Below, in pieces: positions 35,697-46,230 of a DNA stretch of 64,000 nt; position 1 is the stretch's first letter, and each line of letters begins with the position of its first letter. Origin of the DNA: Aeromicrobium erythreum (lineage in GTDB: Bacteria > Actinomycetota > Actinomycetes > Propionibacteriales > Nocardioidaceae); assembly GCF_001509405.1 (NCBI RefSeq), contig NZ_CP011502.1, positions 1,240,001 to 1,304,000 of the forward strand. The letters are read 5' to 3'. The notes under the pieces are model-generated. The model was not told the DNA's origin. It ran no database searches and saw only the letters and a list, made by a program, of their open reading frames with translations. The position numbers and the translations under genes are program-made.

Positions 35697-36521
35697 CTAC
35701 CTCTTGCGTGCCAGGTTCACGGGCAGGTGGGCGAGCGAGGGGTGGATGGGGTGGTCGTTGACGACGATCGTGTCGTTCTCGGGCACGGTGTTCTCGAGGA
35801 GCTGGTCTCGGATGACCGCGCCTTGTGCGGTGAGCCAGTCGCGCACGCTCGCGTCGACGGTGAAGGCGTGGCGGGGGGAGCCCATGACGATGGTGCGGAT
35901 GGTGCTGTAGAGGGGGTACTGGTTGGCGAGGTCGTCGAGAACGGACTGGCGTGCCGGGATCAGGTACTGGGGGTTCTCGTCTGCGGTGCGGGCCCTGCAG
36001 CCCTGCCCGAGCACCTGCAGGGACGTCATCACCTGCGCCAGCGCCTGTGCAGATGCGGTGTCGGGTGTTCGAGGGTTGATGCCGACTCCGTCGACGAAGA
36101 AGCAGTTCTCGCCCTGGGCGCTCGCGGGGGCGAGTGGTTTGGCTCGGACGGTGTAGTTCTGGATCTGATCGACGGGGAACGTCGCGAGGCTCTCGGTGAC
36201 GCCGGCGAGGGCGCGCCCTGATCCGGTCGTGAACCACTGCAGCCGTTGGGAGGCGGGATCCTCGTATCCAGCCTGCGCGCGGCCTGCGGCCTTGGTGTAG
36301 TTCAGCAGGGAGGCGATGGCGTTCTCATCGACCGTCGGTGGCGGCTGGAACGGCACGTCGTAGCCATGGTCCTGCTGCTGGAGTGCCTGCGCGTACTCGC
36401 AGGCGTCGGTGGTGCGGCCCGTGTAGTCCAGGAGCAGGCCCGAGTCGGTCGCCGCGTGGACCGTTGCCCTGCAAGCGCACGGACGCGGCCGGAAACAATC
36501 CCGCAAGCGGTGATCCCGCAC
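35697..36521 (-). CDS. Hypothetical protein, possibly 5'-truncated
   Basis: Up to 274 residues. Protein-like sequence begins about residue 20 (TVHAATDSGLLLDYTGR); the Cys/Arg-rich first 19 residues look spurious, so the original start may be lost. It is Gln/Ala-rich with ASAQALAQVMTSLQVLGQ and a C-terminal NDTIVVNDHPIHPSLAHLP. No domain, signal peptide or membrane segment is recognised. It follows the winged-helix gene on the same strand but no functional link is evident. Confidence 0.5.
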   Translation of the reverse strand: MRDHRLRDCFRPRPCACRATVHAATDSGLLLDYTGRTTDACEYAQALQQQDHGYDVPFQPPPTVDENAIASLLNYTKAAGRAQAGYEDPASQRLQWFTTGSGRALAGVTESLATFPVDQIQNYTVRAKPLAPASAQGENCFFVDGVGINPRTPDTASAQALAQVMTSLQVLGQGCRARTADENPQYLIPARQSVLDDLANQYPLYSTIRTIVMGSPRHAFTVDASVRDWLTAQGAVIRDQLLENTVPENDTIVVNDHPIHPSLAHLPVNLARKR

Positions 36522-36528
36522 TGGTGTT

Positions 36529-36876
36529 TCAGGAGTCTTCCAGGGTGGCGCCGGTGCTAGTCCGTGCCAGAGCGGTGAGGTCTTCTAACGCGCGCAGGTG
36601 CGCGCTGTACGCGGCACGTCCCTCCTCGGTCAGACACAGCCACGTTCGCGGACGCCGCCCGACGTGACCTTTCCGGACGCGGACATAGCCTGCGTCCTCC
36701 AACGCTGTCGCTGCCTTCGACAGCACGGACGCGGATGTGCTGGTCTGCGCGGCGACGGTGCCGAACTCAGCCTCGTCGCATCCGGCGAGGAACGCTGCGA
36801 CCTTCAAGCGGGGGAGTGTGCTGAAGCCCTCATCGAGCTGACCATGAGGGGTTGGCGACCCGTTCGAGCTCCTCAC
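36529..36876 (-). CDS. Winged-helix (HTH_34/MarR-like) regulator
   Basis: A 115-residue DNA-binding protein. The winged helix covers LPRLKVAAFLAGCDEAEFGTV through SVLSKAATALEDAGYVRVRKGHVGRRPRTWLCLTEEG, with the wing at GRRPRTW. GTG 36876 overlaps the stop of the membrane-protein gene (GTGA), so the pair is co-translated; this regulator-plus-membrane-protein pairing is common in actinobacteria and usually autoregulated. Confidence 0.85.
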   Translation of the reverse strand: MRSSNGSPTPHGQLDEGFSTLPRLKVAAFLAGCDEAEFGTVAAQTSTSASVLSKAATALEDAGYVRVRKGHVGRRPRTWLCLTEEGRAAYSAHLRALEDLTALARTSTGATLEDS

Positions 36877-37325
36877 CGTCGCGTCCAGGACTTCAGCCGG
36901 AGCGCGTGCTCGATCGCGAACGGAACGACAACTGCCGCAGTCACCCATCCGTTGACTCCGTCACCGATCGTGAGAGCGAACATGCCCAGACCTGCTGCGA
37001 GCACGATCAGCGGAGGGGCCGCGATCCAGTAGCGAGTTCGAGTTCGCCGGCCTTCCCGTGGCACGACTCCCTGAGCCCGCCAGACGGCGAAGAGGGCGAG
37101 GAAGGTGAGGACGTTCAGGCTCAGCACCACGAAGCCCAGCAGCGGGACGAACCATCCGGTGACGGCACCCGCTAGGGATAGACCTGCGCCGCAGGCGAAC
37201 GCCGCGGTGCTCCAGGTGGCATACCAGCGAGGCAAGCCGTGGCGGAGCTGTGCCCGCGCGGTCATCGAGTTTGCAGCCTCGAGACGTGTCGAGGCATCCA
37301 TCTGTGCATCCATGCTGTCGACCAT
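36873..37325 (-). CDS. Four-helix membrane protein paired with regulator
   Basis: About 150 residues from ATG 37325. Four hydrophobic segments are visible (TAAFACGAGLSLAGAVTGW, VPLLGFVVLSLNVLTFLALF, IAAPPLIVLAAGLGMFAL, GWVTAAVVVPFAIEHAL). No function is recognised. The promoter region at 37326-37350 is AT-rich, with TACTTTCTAAATAGATAC, a partial palindrome that could be the operator of the downstream regulator. Confidence 0.75.
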   Translation of the reverse strand: MVDSMDAQMDASTRLEAANSMTARAQLRHGLPRWYATWSTAAFACGAGLSLAGAVTGWFVPLLGFVVLSLNVLTFLALFAVWRAQGVVPREGRRTRTRYWIAAPPLIVLAAGLGMFALTIGDGVNGWVTAAVVVPFAIEHALRLKSWTRR

Positions 37326-37556
37326 ACAACTACTTTCTAAATAGATACAAGTTTCCGTCTGACGTCTCTTCGCCGCCATCGAGCGGTGCGGACATCCGAT
37401 CGATGGACCAAAAGCTGGATGAATGTGGTGACCAAAAACCTCTCGAACGGGCAGGTTCGGGAACTTCGCCGCTCAGGGTGGGCCTCGCAACCACTCACTG
37501 CGCCCTCGGTCAGGAGCGCAATTACGCCGGAAGTCCGGCAGTACAAGGAGAGTCAC

Positions 37557-40500
37557 GTGAATCGGTTCAGCCTGGCGGCCCCGCCGCCCTCGCGAGGTCC
37601 GGGAGGATTGCGCAACCGCACCCTTGCCGTTGCGTCCGTCGTCTCGGTCTTCACGCTGCTCGTCGGCATGCTGGTGGCGACGTCGACCGTGTTCGGTCCG
37701 ACACCCGCGTACGCGGCGCCCGGCAACCCGGGTGTCCCCAGCGCGCCGCGTGTGCTGTTCACCGAGGACTTCGACAACGCGCCGAACAACAGCAACATCC
37801 TGCTGACCAACTACGTCGGCGCCAGCGGCACCACCTACACGGCCGACCCGTTCTGGGTTTCACGAAGGAACTGCAACGGCTTCATCATCGACCACGGCAG
37901 CAGCCGACTGCCGGGCGACTGCAACGGCACGAATGACAGCGAGGCCGCCGGGCAGGATGGCTACGACTTCCTGACGGCCATCCCGCGCGCGATCGGTCTG
38001 TTGAACGGCCAGAGCTCGGCGCAGGCCAACCTGAACGGCGCGGCCGCCTCCTACACTGCGGGGAGCACAGGGGACAACGAGGTGCAGTTCGAGACGCGTT
38101 CGCCGATCCAGCTGCCGGCGGCCAACCGCTTTGTCACCTTCTCGGTCGACGCCGGCGCGGAGAACTGCACTTCGCGACACCCGCAACTGCGCTTCTACCT
38201 GAAGAACAACGCTGGCGCGGAGTTCGCCGTCTCAGATTCCCCGATTGACCCGTGCAGCGATGCTCGAGCGCGAACCTTCCAGTCTGTCACCCAGAACGGC
38301 ACGCCGATCGAGGTGCGCGCCGGCCGCTTCGTCGCCGACAACAACCGCCTGGTTCGGGGCACGACGCTCGGCATCGTCATGCGCAACGAAGAAGGCTTCG
38401 GTGGCGGCAACGATGGCGCGTACGACAACATCCGCGTTCTCGACGTCACGCCGCAGCTCGACAAGTCGTTCTCGCCGCAGCGGGTCCCGGTCAACGGCGT
38501 CTCGACGCTGACGCTCACCGTCACGAACACCAACGAGCTGGGCGAGAAGAACGGGTGGGCGTTCACCGACAACCTGCCCGACGGGCTGATCGTCGCGGAC
38601 AACCCGAACCTCGGCGGCACTTGCCAGGCCACCCGCAACGCCACGCCGGGCACCGGGACCGTCAGCATCACTGACGGTGTCCTGGCCGAGGGCCAGCAGT
38701 CGTGCACCGTCACGGTCGACGTCACGTCGAAGTCGCCGTCCGGCTCCGAGCCCAGCCCGGTGACCTACCGCAACTGCGCGGCGAACTTCTCCGACGTCGT
38801 TGGCATGGACCTGCCGAACTGCGCCTCGGTCGAGTTCTACAGCGACGCCAAGCTGCAGATCGAGAAGACCTCCGACGCCACCAGCGGCACCCGCGTGGGC
38901 GACTAGGTCACCTACACGATCCGCGCCACCAACGTGGGCGACGCCGACTACACGAACGCCAGCCCGGCCGTCGTGAAGGATGACCTGACGAGTGTGCTCG
39001 ATGACGCGACCTACAACGAGGACGCCACCGCCAGCAGCGGTAGCCGTCCCCGGTACAACGAGCCGCGCCTGCGCTGGTCCGGTCCGCTGAAGGTCGACGA
39101 GTCGGTGACCATCACCTACTCGGTCACGTTGAAGGCCGGCGGCGACGGCGACGTGAAGAACGTCGCCTGGCAGCCCCAGTGCGACGAGAGCGACCCGAGC
39201 TGCGACCAGGAGCCTCCGACCTGCGAGAACAACGTCGATCCCGTCACCGGGGGCCCGTGTGACCTCGAGGACTTCAAGCTGCCGAAGCTCACCATCGAGA
39301 AGAGCGCGGACAAGACCGAGCTGCCCAAGAACGGCGAGGTCGTCCGGTACACGGTCGTGGCCACGAACAGTGGTCCTGGCGACTACACGCAGAGCAAGCC
39401 GGCCTACGTGACCGATGACCTGACGAACGTGCTCGACGACGCGACGCTCGACGAGGATTCGATCGCAGCTGACCGCACACCCGCGCCGACCTACAGCGAG
39501 CCGCGGATCAGTTGGAAGGGTGCCCTGAAGTCCGGCGAGTCGGTGACCCTCACCTACGAGGTCACCTACGACTCCACGAAGAACGGCGACAAGGACCTGA
39601 CGAACGTCGCGTTCGGTAGCGACACGCCGCCCGGTCCCACGCCGAAGTGCAACCCTGCCGTCAACGGGATCGATCCGACCACGGGCCTGCCCTGTGATCG
39701 GGTGGTCGTCCCGGGTGCCGACCTGGAGGTCACGAAGTCCGTCGACCCGAAGGACGGCAGCACGGTCAAGGCCGGACAGGAGCTGACCTACACGCTGACG
39801 TTCGACAACGACGGGAAGGCCGCCGCCGACGTGGACTACACCGACTACCTCACCAAGGTGCTCGACGACGCCGACGTCACCAGCGGCCCGACGGCGCAGG
39901 ACGGCAGCGACCTGACCGTCACGCCGATCCAGGACGAGAAGTTCGACGTCGACGGGACGGTCGCCGCTGGTGACACCGTCACGGTCACCTACACCGTGAC
40001 CGTCAAGCCCGACGGCGAGCGCGGCGATGACGTGCTCGGCAACTTCCTCGTCGAGGGTGATGAGCCGCCGCCGAGCGACTGCGAGGTCGACGACCCGCTT
40101 TGCACGGAGAACCCCGTGGGTCAGGTTGAGCAGCGCAAGAGCGTCAGCCCGTCCACCGGTACGACCGTGCAGCCGGGCGAGACGCTCACCTACACGCTGA
40201 CGTTCATCAACGTCGGCAAGGGCAATGCCGCCGTCAACGCGGTCGATGACCTCAAGCACGTCCTCGACGATGCGACCGTGGTCAGCCAGCCGAAGGCGTC
40301 CGATGACACGCTGAAGACCTCGGCCCTGAAGGGGACGCGGTACACGATCACCGGCACGTTGTCCGCTGGTCAGAGCGTCACGGTCACGTACCGGGTTAAG
40401 GTGAAGCCGGCGAAGGAGCTCGGTGACAAGCAGCTCGCCAACTTCCTGCTCGGCCCCAACGACCCGACGCCGAGGAACCCGGACTGCGAGGAGGGCGACC

Positions 40501-41072
40501 CGTCCTGCACGCAGAACCCGGTCGGTGATCTGGTGGCCAAGAAGTCGGTGGATCCCGCCGATGGATCGACGGTCAAGGACGGCCAGCGTCTGACGTACAC
40601 GCTGTCCTTCACCAACGCCGGCAAGGGACCCGTCAAGGTCTCGCAGGTCGACCACATGGCCAAGGCCCTCGACGACGCGACGCTGGTCTCCGGACCGACG
40701 TCCAGCGACGAGGCGCTCACGGTCCGGCGCGACGGCTCTGACCTGAAGATCACCGGCGAGCTGGCTCCTGGCCAGAGCGCCGCGATCACCTACGTGCTGG
40801 AGGTCAAGCCCTACGGCCAGCAGGGCGACCACCGGCTCGACAACTTCCTGACCCGCGCGGGCGAGACGCCGTCTCCCACGTGCGAGCCGGGAGACGACTT
40901 GTGCACCACCAACCCGATCGACGGTGGAGGTGGATTCCTTCCGAACACCGGAGCTGGCGTCGCCATGGGAGCAGTGCCCTTGGGCCTTGCGCTCCTGGCG
41001 ATCGGCTCGGCGCTGGTCTCCCGCCGGCGCCGCGAGGAGGACACCGTGACCGAGGGACACCTCGAGCGGTAA
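37557..41072 (+). pseudogene. LPXTG-anchored DUF11 repeat adhesin, interrupted by amber codon
   Basis: GTG 37557 with AAGGAG 7 nt upstream starts a signal peptide (helix LAVASVVSVFTLLVGMLVATSTVFG, cleavage near AYAA). An N-terminal lectin-like domain (FTEDFDNAPNN...) is followed by five or more DUF11-type beta repeats (DKSFSPQRVPVNGVSTLTLTVTN, VEKSADKTE-like, VAKKSVDPADGSTVKDGQ). The C-terminus has the sortase signal LPNTG, a hydrophobic helix and RRRRE tail. A TAG at 38904-38906 interrupts RVGD*VTYTI in the first DUF11 repeat, and the same frame then stays open to 41072. As read, the truncated product would be secreted but not wall-anchored. Confidence 0.87.
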
Positions 41073-41086
41073 GTGCACAAGAAGAC

Positions 41087-41127
41087 GGGAAGCGGGCCGT
41101 GATTTCCGAGGTCATGGCCCGCTTCCC
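41087..41127 (+). terminator. Hairpin terminator after the adhesin
   Basis: GGGAAGCGGGCC pairs perfectly with GGCCCGCTTCCC across a 17-nt loop, 14 nt after the adhesin stop. Confidence 0.72.
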
Positions 41128-41198
41128 GCGTGCTCGTCGGGCCCGGGCGACCTTGGCCGGTGCGGTCCGGGCCCGACGACACCACCACGAAGGACGCC

Positions 41199-41927
41199 AT
41201 GACACACCCCACGACCGGCCGGCACCTCGAGGCCGTACCGCCCGCCCGGGCGCTCGTCAACTCAACCGATACGCCGATCACCACGACGACGATCGGCTCT
41301 CTCACCGCCCGCGCCCGCATCATCGATGCTCTCCTCGACCTCAAGGCGGCCGTACCCCTGGCAACCGCCCTGTTGACGGTGCGTCGCGTGCCAGAGGGAC
41401 CTGATCTCGCCTGGTTCGCCTACGGGGACTCAGACACGCTCGCAACGCCCGACACGGTGACAACGATGCGTAGCCGCTATCTCGATCCTTCGCCGTCCTC
41501 GATGGCGGGGGAGGAGTGGGGCCAGGCCCCCTGGTTCGTCGAGACGACGCTCCGCGTCAAGCGCTCCGACAACATCAAGCGAGGCATGACGTTCGTGTTC
41601 ATGCACGAAGACCGTGTCGTCGGGTCTCTCCACGTCAGCATCGCCGCCGAACTCGATGACCGGGGCCTCCACGCTCTCGAGTGGGCCCGCAGGACCCTCG
41701 AGAACGAGGTCGTTTCGACGGTTCTGGCTGGAGACGCCGGCCTGGACGACCGCGAGCTCGACGTCCTCCACGGGATGGCCGCCGGTGGCACCAACCAGCA
41801 GATCGCCGCCTCGCTCCAGCTGTCGCAGAGCACAGTCAAGGCCACCGTCGGTCGGATCCTGTGCAAGCTCGACGCGGCCAACCGGCTGCAAGCGGTCCGG
41901 CTGGCTGTCCGAGCAGGCCTGATCTGA
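41199..41927 (+). CDS. LuxR-type regulator with unrecognised sensor domain (copy 1)
   Basis: A 242-residue protein. The C-terminal LuxR HTH is LDDRELDVLHGMAAGGTNQQIAASLQLSQSTVKATVGRIL read across ~45 residues. The N-terminal ~175 residues share APWFVET, GMTFVFM and DRVVGSLHVSI with the regulator at 44.8 kb, defining a common sensor-like domain (possibly GAF-like). ATG 41199 is preceded by GAAGGA. It follows the adhesin terminator. Confidence 0.85.
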   Translation: MTHPTTGRHLEAVPPARALVNSTDTPITTTTIGSLTARARIIDALLDLKAAVPLATALLTVRRVPEGPDLAWFAYGDSDTLATPDTVTTMRSRYLDPSPSSMAGEEWGQAPWFVETTLRVKRSDNIKRGMTFVFMHEDRVVGSLHVSIAAELDDRGLHALEWARRTLENEVVSTVLAGDAGLDDRELDVLHGMAAGGTNQQIAASLQLSQSTVKATVGRILCKLDAANRLQAVRLAVRAGLI

Positions 41928-42146
41928 AGCGATCACCATGGCGATCACGCTCATCCGCAGGAGCCGACTTCCTGCCAGAGGAGTCGGCCCACGGCGGGAA
42001 CGAAGGATCGGCGACGACCACTCAGATATCTCGCTGCCCCGCGCGCCTGGTGCCCAGATCGCAGCCACAAAGATCCGTCATCTTACGGATGGTTCCGGCC
42101 CGCGCGGTCGAGGTTCACTCCTCAAGGCGTCCGAAGGACGAGGACG

Positions 42147-44726
42147 ATGGAGCGGAAGGAGCAGGTCACCACGGTGAGACTGCCGCGCCTTTCCGCTCGA
42201 CTTCTTCGACGCGAACGCCTTCTCGATCGCCTCGACCAGCTCGCGCCGATCACCATCATCGATGGTCCGCCAGGCTCTGGCGTGACGACGCTGCTCGCCT
42301 GCTGGGCAGGCCGCCAGCGAGCACGCGGAGCCCTGGTGGTGTGGCTCGACGGGACCTGCGCGATGACCGGACAAGGACTGATGGCGCTGGTCGCTGAAGC
42401 GCTCAGTGAGCTGACGGGATCTGCACCATCAGAGCACTCGAACGCGACCGCTCACGAAGTCGCCGACCTCGCGACCGCGTCAGGTCGGCCATGCATCCTC
42501 ATCGTCGACGATGCTCCTACCTTTCACGACGAGACCAGCGGACTCATCGAGGCTCTGACGCTGGCTCCGCAACTCCACCTTGCGATCGCTGTCCGCGAGC
42601 GAAGCGGTCTCGTAGATGCAGCAGATCGTGCCCGGCTGGAGACATCCCTCATCACCGGCGAACATCTGGCGGCGACCCCCAGCGAGCTGGCCGAGATGGC
42701 CAGGTGCTGGGGTCACCGAGTCGATGAGACGACGCTCGCCAGTCTGCGGGAAGAAGTCGGCGGGTGGGTGCTCCCCGCCCGTCTGGTCCTTGACGCGACC
42801 CCAGCCGGGGACCCCCCGCTGGTCCTCGGCCCGGCCGTCGACTTCGTGCGTCGCTGCATCACCGCTGCTGCCGCGCCCGGGACACCACAACAGGAACTCC
42901 TGAACATCGCAAGCCTCCTGTCCCGCGTGGATGCGACCACCTTCGACCTCGCAGTTCGTGAGATAGGGCTGCCGGCCGATCCGCACTGGTCGAGCTTGGT
43001 GCGCCAACTCACAGAGCAATCTCTCCTCATCCACCGGCCCGACAGCGAAACCGGCTACTGGGTCGTTCCACGGACCGTGCGGCGATGCCTCAGCGCCACC
43101 GGCAGCCCCCCGCGCATCCGAGATTTCGTGACGCAGAGACTCCGCGAAGACCCCACCTCAAGCCTGCCCGTCGACCTCGGGCGCCTGGCGCTCCAGGCCC
43201 GCAGGTCGCTGAACTGGAAACTGCTCAGAGACATCTGGGTGAGTCGAGGCCTGGAACTCCTTGCGCACCACGCCACGGCCACCACTCGCGCCTACGCGAA
43301 CATTCCGGCGGACGTCACCAGCCGGATGCCAGCGCTCAGGATCGCCACGACTGTCGCCGGTGGTACGAGCACGAACTTTGACAGCGGGATCTTGTCACGT
43401 CGCTACGCCGAAGCTGGACGCAACATCGCTCCGAGAGCATTGAAAGCCCTGCACCACGACGACATCGTTACCGCCGTCGGCGCAGCCATCTTCGCTCGCC
43501 GACGCGACGGAGACATCGACGGAGCGCTCGACATCGCGCGCTGGTACCTCACTGGAGCCGCCGCCCGCGCGGAGGAGAAGCCGGCCCTCAGCGCAGCCGT
43601 CTGGTTCGAGGTCCAGCACGGACGAACCCTCCTCATCGCTGGCGACCTCAGTGCTTCCCTCGCCGCGTCGGAGCGCGCGATTGCTCGGGGAACCGGACGA
43701 GCCGACTGTCGCGCTCACGTCCGCTGCGCCGCAGGTCAGGCGGCTCTCGCATCCTCACTACTGGCTGCGCGACAGGAGACGGCACGCTGGCTCGACTTCG
43801 AGAAGAACTGCCCGTCACTGACGGGATGGCTCGGGGAGTGGGCTGGCTTGCCGGCCCGTATCGCAAGGGGCATGACTGCACTGGACCTGCTCGACGAGGA
43901 GAGCTTCGAGGCGCAGGCGCCAGCGCTGCGCTCAGTCCCGATCCTCAGCGACTTGTGGCCGCTCGCAACGCTCGCCCTCGCGCGCCACGCGTCACTGTAC
44001 GGCGATCCGGAAGCAGCCGTGCTCGAGGTGTACGACGGGATCTCCCTGCGCGGGAAGCAGACGAACGACGTCACCGAAGAGAGTTACCTGCTCGAAAGCT
44101 GCGTCCTGCGGCTACTCCTCGACGCAGGGCAACTCACGCGAGCAATGACGAAGCTCGAGGCGACCGTCCACCCACGAAGCCGGCACGCGACCTCTGACGC
44201 TCTACTGCATCTTCTGTCCGGTGCCGAACACCAGAGTCGTGCGATCGCAGAAGTGGCGTCTCGAGCGCCCGAAACACCAGCGAGGGAGAGGGTAGTCCTG
44301 CTGCTCGTGCAGGCCGCTGCGGCCTTGAGGTGCGGGCGGGTCGATGAGGCCCGCCGCGCGCTGGCGACAACGCACGCTGACGTAGAGAGACTGAGTCTGC
44401 CGAGCACCTACGCTGCGATTCCTCATCAGGACCTTGAAGCGCTGCTACAACTCGATCCCCATCCGCCCAGCGCAGCGCTCCGCGCACGAGACATCTTGGG
44501 CCCCCGCCAGACGTCCAGCCATGCCCTGGTGGTCCTGACACCTCGCGAGCTCGAGGTACTGAGAAAGTCAGCCAAACATCGCTCGCTCTCGGAGGTCGCC
44601 AAGCATCTGTCTGTCTCCGTGAACACCGTGAAGAAGCAACGGGTATCGCTGTACGCCAAGATGGGAGTCAAGGACCTGCAAAGCGCCATCCTCTTCGGAC
44701 GACAGCTCGGCCTACTCGAGGATTAG
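42147..44726 (+). CDS. LAL-type (MalT-like) ATPase LuxR regulator
   Basis: An 859-residue protein. A Walker A-like loop IDGPPGSGVTTLLACW (about residue 35; the canonical Lys is replaced by Val) and a Walker B-like CILIVDDAP (about 114) indicate a STAND/MalT-type NTPase. An alpha-helical repeat region fills the middle and a C-terminal LuxR HTH reads LTPRELEVLRKSAKHRSLSEVAKHLSVSVNTVKKQ over ~50 residues. ATG 42147 has AAGGACGAGG upstream. Loss of the P-loop Lys questions ATP hydrolysis. It lies between the two smaller LuxR genes. Confidence 0.88.
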   Translation: MERKEQVTTVRLPRLSARLLRRERLLDRLDQLAPITIIDGPPGSGVTTLLACWAGRQRARGALVVWLDGTCAMTGQGLMALVAEALSELTGSAPSEHSNATAHEVADLATASGRPCILIVDDAPTFHDETSGLIEALTLAPQLHLAIAVRERSGLVDAADRARLETSLITGEHLAATPSELAEMARCWGHRVDETTLASLREEVGGWVLPARLVLDATPAGDPPLVLGPAVDFVRRCITAAAAPGTPQQELLNIASLLSRVDATTFDLAVREIGLPADPHWSSLVRQLTEQSLLIHRPDSETGYWVVPRTVRRCLSATGSPPRIRDFVTQRLREDPTSSLPVDLGRLALQARRSLNWKLLRDIWVSRGLELLAHHATATTRAYANIPADVTSRMPALRIATTVAGGTSTNFDSGILSRRYAEAGRNIAPRALKALHHDDIVTAVGAAIFARRRDGDIDGALDIARWYLTGAAARAEEKPALSAAVWFEVQHGRTLLIAGDLSASLAASERAIARGTGRADCRAHVRCAAGQAALASSLLAARQETARWLDFEKNCPSLTGWLGEWAGLPARIARGMTALDLLDEESFEAQAPALRSVPILSDLWPLATLALARHASLYGDPEAAVLEVYDGISLRGKQTNDVTEESYLLESCVLRLLLDAGQLTRAMTKLEATVHPRSRHATSDALLHLLSGAEHQSRAIAEVASRAPETPARERVVLLLVQAAAALRCGRVDEARRALATTHADVERLSLPSTYAAIPHQDLEALLQLDPHPPSAALRARDILGPRQTSSHALVVLTPRELEVLRKSAKHRSLSEVAKHLSVSVNTVKKQRVSLYAKMGVKDLQSAILFGRQLGLLED

Positions 44727-44830
44727 CGTCCGGCCTCCAAGACCCCACTCGCGGGCGACGCTCGATTTCGGCGCACGACAAAAGTCCTTCGTCTCTTCCC
44801 TCTGCTCACGCGGCGTGATCGGATGTCCCC

Positions 44831-45535
44831 GTGGAACCCGCCGATGGCCTCCCAGAGACGCCTCACCTCCGCGACTACCTCGTACCTTCGCGAGCTAATG
44901 ACCGGGTCACCGAAGCTCTGCTCGATCTGCAACGTGAAGCGCCCTACATGCGCATGGCATTGACGAGTCGACCGCAGCAGCGCGCCCTCGACCAAGTTGT
45001 CCGTTCGTACGCCATGAGCACAGCCATGGCCCAGCACGGCCTCAACGAGTTCATCCCCAAGCACAAGTACTTCGCTCAAGTGCTCGCCGCACCCCAGGAA
45101 ATCTACGACTGGACACGCGTCCCATGGTTCGCCGAGACCGAATACAGCCGCGAATACCTCAACGGAGACGACGTCACCCAGGGCATGTCCTTCGCGCTCA
45201 TGACCAGTGAACGCGTGGTGGGCAGCCTTCACCTGATGTTCCGAGGCATCCACGTCTTCGACGATTCCCAGCTCTGTGCTCTCGACCATGCTCGAAACCA
45301 AATCCAGGACGAGGTCACTGCCTACGTCGTTGCCGGCGATGTCGGTCTGACCCAGCGCGAGCGTGAAGTTCTCCGGTTGATGTGCAACGGCGACAGCAAC
45401 GCGGCCATCGCTGACACTCTCGTCATCTCCCGCCGCACGGTAGATACCCACGTCGAGCACATCCGCACCAAGCTGCGGGTCTCCAATCGCATCCAGGCGG
45501 TGCGTCAGGCGATCGTTCTTGGTCTCGTCCACTGA
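44831..45535 (+). CDS. LuxR-type regulator with unrecognised sensor domain (copy 2)
   Basis: A 234-residue paralogue of the 41.2-kb regulator. Shared features are an N-terminal ALLDL helix, VPWFAET, GMSFALM and ERVVGSLHLMF, then GDVGLTQREREVLRLMCNG and the HTH with VISRRTVDTHVEHIRTKL. GTG 44831 is taken as start; no strong ribosome-binding site is seen. The invariant Glu of the LuxR TxxExxVL pattern is present here (TQREREVL). Confidence 0.85.
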   Translation: MEPADGLPETPHLRDYLVPSRANDRVTEALLDLQREAPYMRMALTSRPQQRALDQVVRSYAMSTAMAQHGLNEFIPKHKYFAQVLAAPQEIYDWTRVPWFAETEYSREYLNGDDVTQGMSFALMTSERVVGSLHLMFRGIHVFDDSQLCALDHARNQIQDEVTAYVVAGDVGLTQREREVLRLMCNGDSNAAIADTLVISRRTVDTHVEHIRTKLRVSNRIQAVRQAIVLGLVH

Positions 45536-46230
45536 ACTTTGCTGCCTGAGAATCCGTCGACGCCAGTCACTGGCCAGGCTCCTTCGAAGCCGCTCGTCCG
45601 CCCCCGCGGAGTCTCCACCTGCTTTCAGCGCGGGGAGAGGATGCACTATGGGCCAGCAGCGAGTTCTCGAGGGCCTCGTCGACGGCGTCGCCGCTGCGTC
45701 CAGACCCGCGCGACTGATCGCCGGACCCACGCCCACCCTTGACAAGAGGCCCTGGTTCCCGTAAAAGGTTCCCTCTACCTAAAGCAGGTCCGTCCCTCGA
45801 CGACACGAGCAGGCGAAGTCTTGTTTCAGAGAGCTGCCCGGATGGAGCTTGAAGGCGCTGAGATCGTGCTTCAGTACAACGCGCGGAAGAGAAGCCTGTG
45901 GCAGAACTTCGAGACAGCGCAGGTTCAGAATGAGGAGTGGTCCGTCTAAAGCGATCTGCAGGAGCGCGGCTATAGTCGCGTTGCCTGCGTTGTTGGAGAG
46001 CAGATCGTGGCCTACTCTCAGTAGATTGTCTGGCTTGAAGACGGCGGCCTGGATACCGGACAAAAAGAAGAACCGCGCTGGATTGATGACTGATAGTCAC
46101 TCTGTCGTGGTGATGGTGTAACCGAGCTCAAGGGAGGGAAACGCAGAGGTGTCGCGGTCGGCGCGGCAGCCCACTTATCACGCGACCCGCGCTGGCACCT
46201 GGGTGTTGCAATCCTCGGAATCGTCCCGTT
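45536..46230. other. Intergenic, no gene supported
   Basis: About 700 nt of lower-GC sequence left of the IS481 element. A minus-strand frame at 45779-46063 (TTG start, no ribosome-binding site) is not convincing. No 5' part of the oxidoreductase cut by the IS element is found here. Confidence 0.5.

Noticed and set aside
38232-41078. Long minus-strand open frame, 948 codons
   Set aside because: Antisense to the DUF11 adhesin; its apparent repeats simply mirror the DUF11 repeats.
45779-46063. Minus-strand 94-codon frame
   Set aside because: TTG start without ribosome-binding site and no recognisable features.
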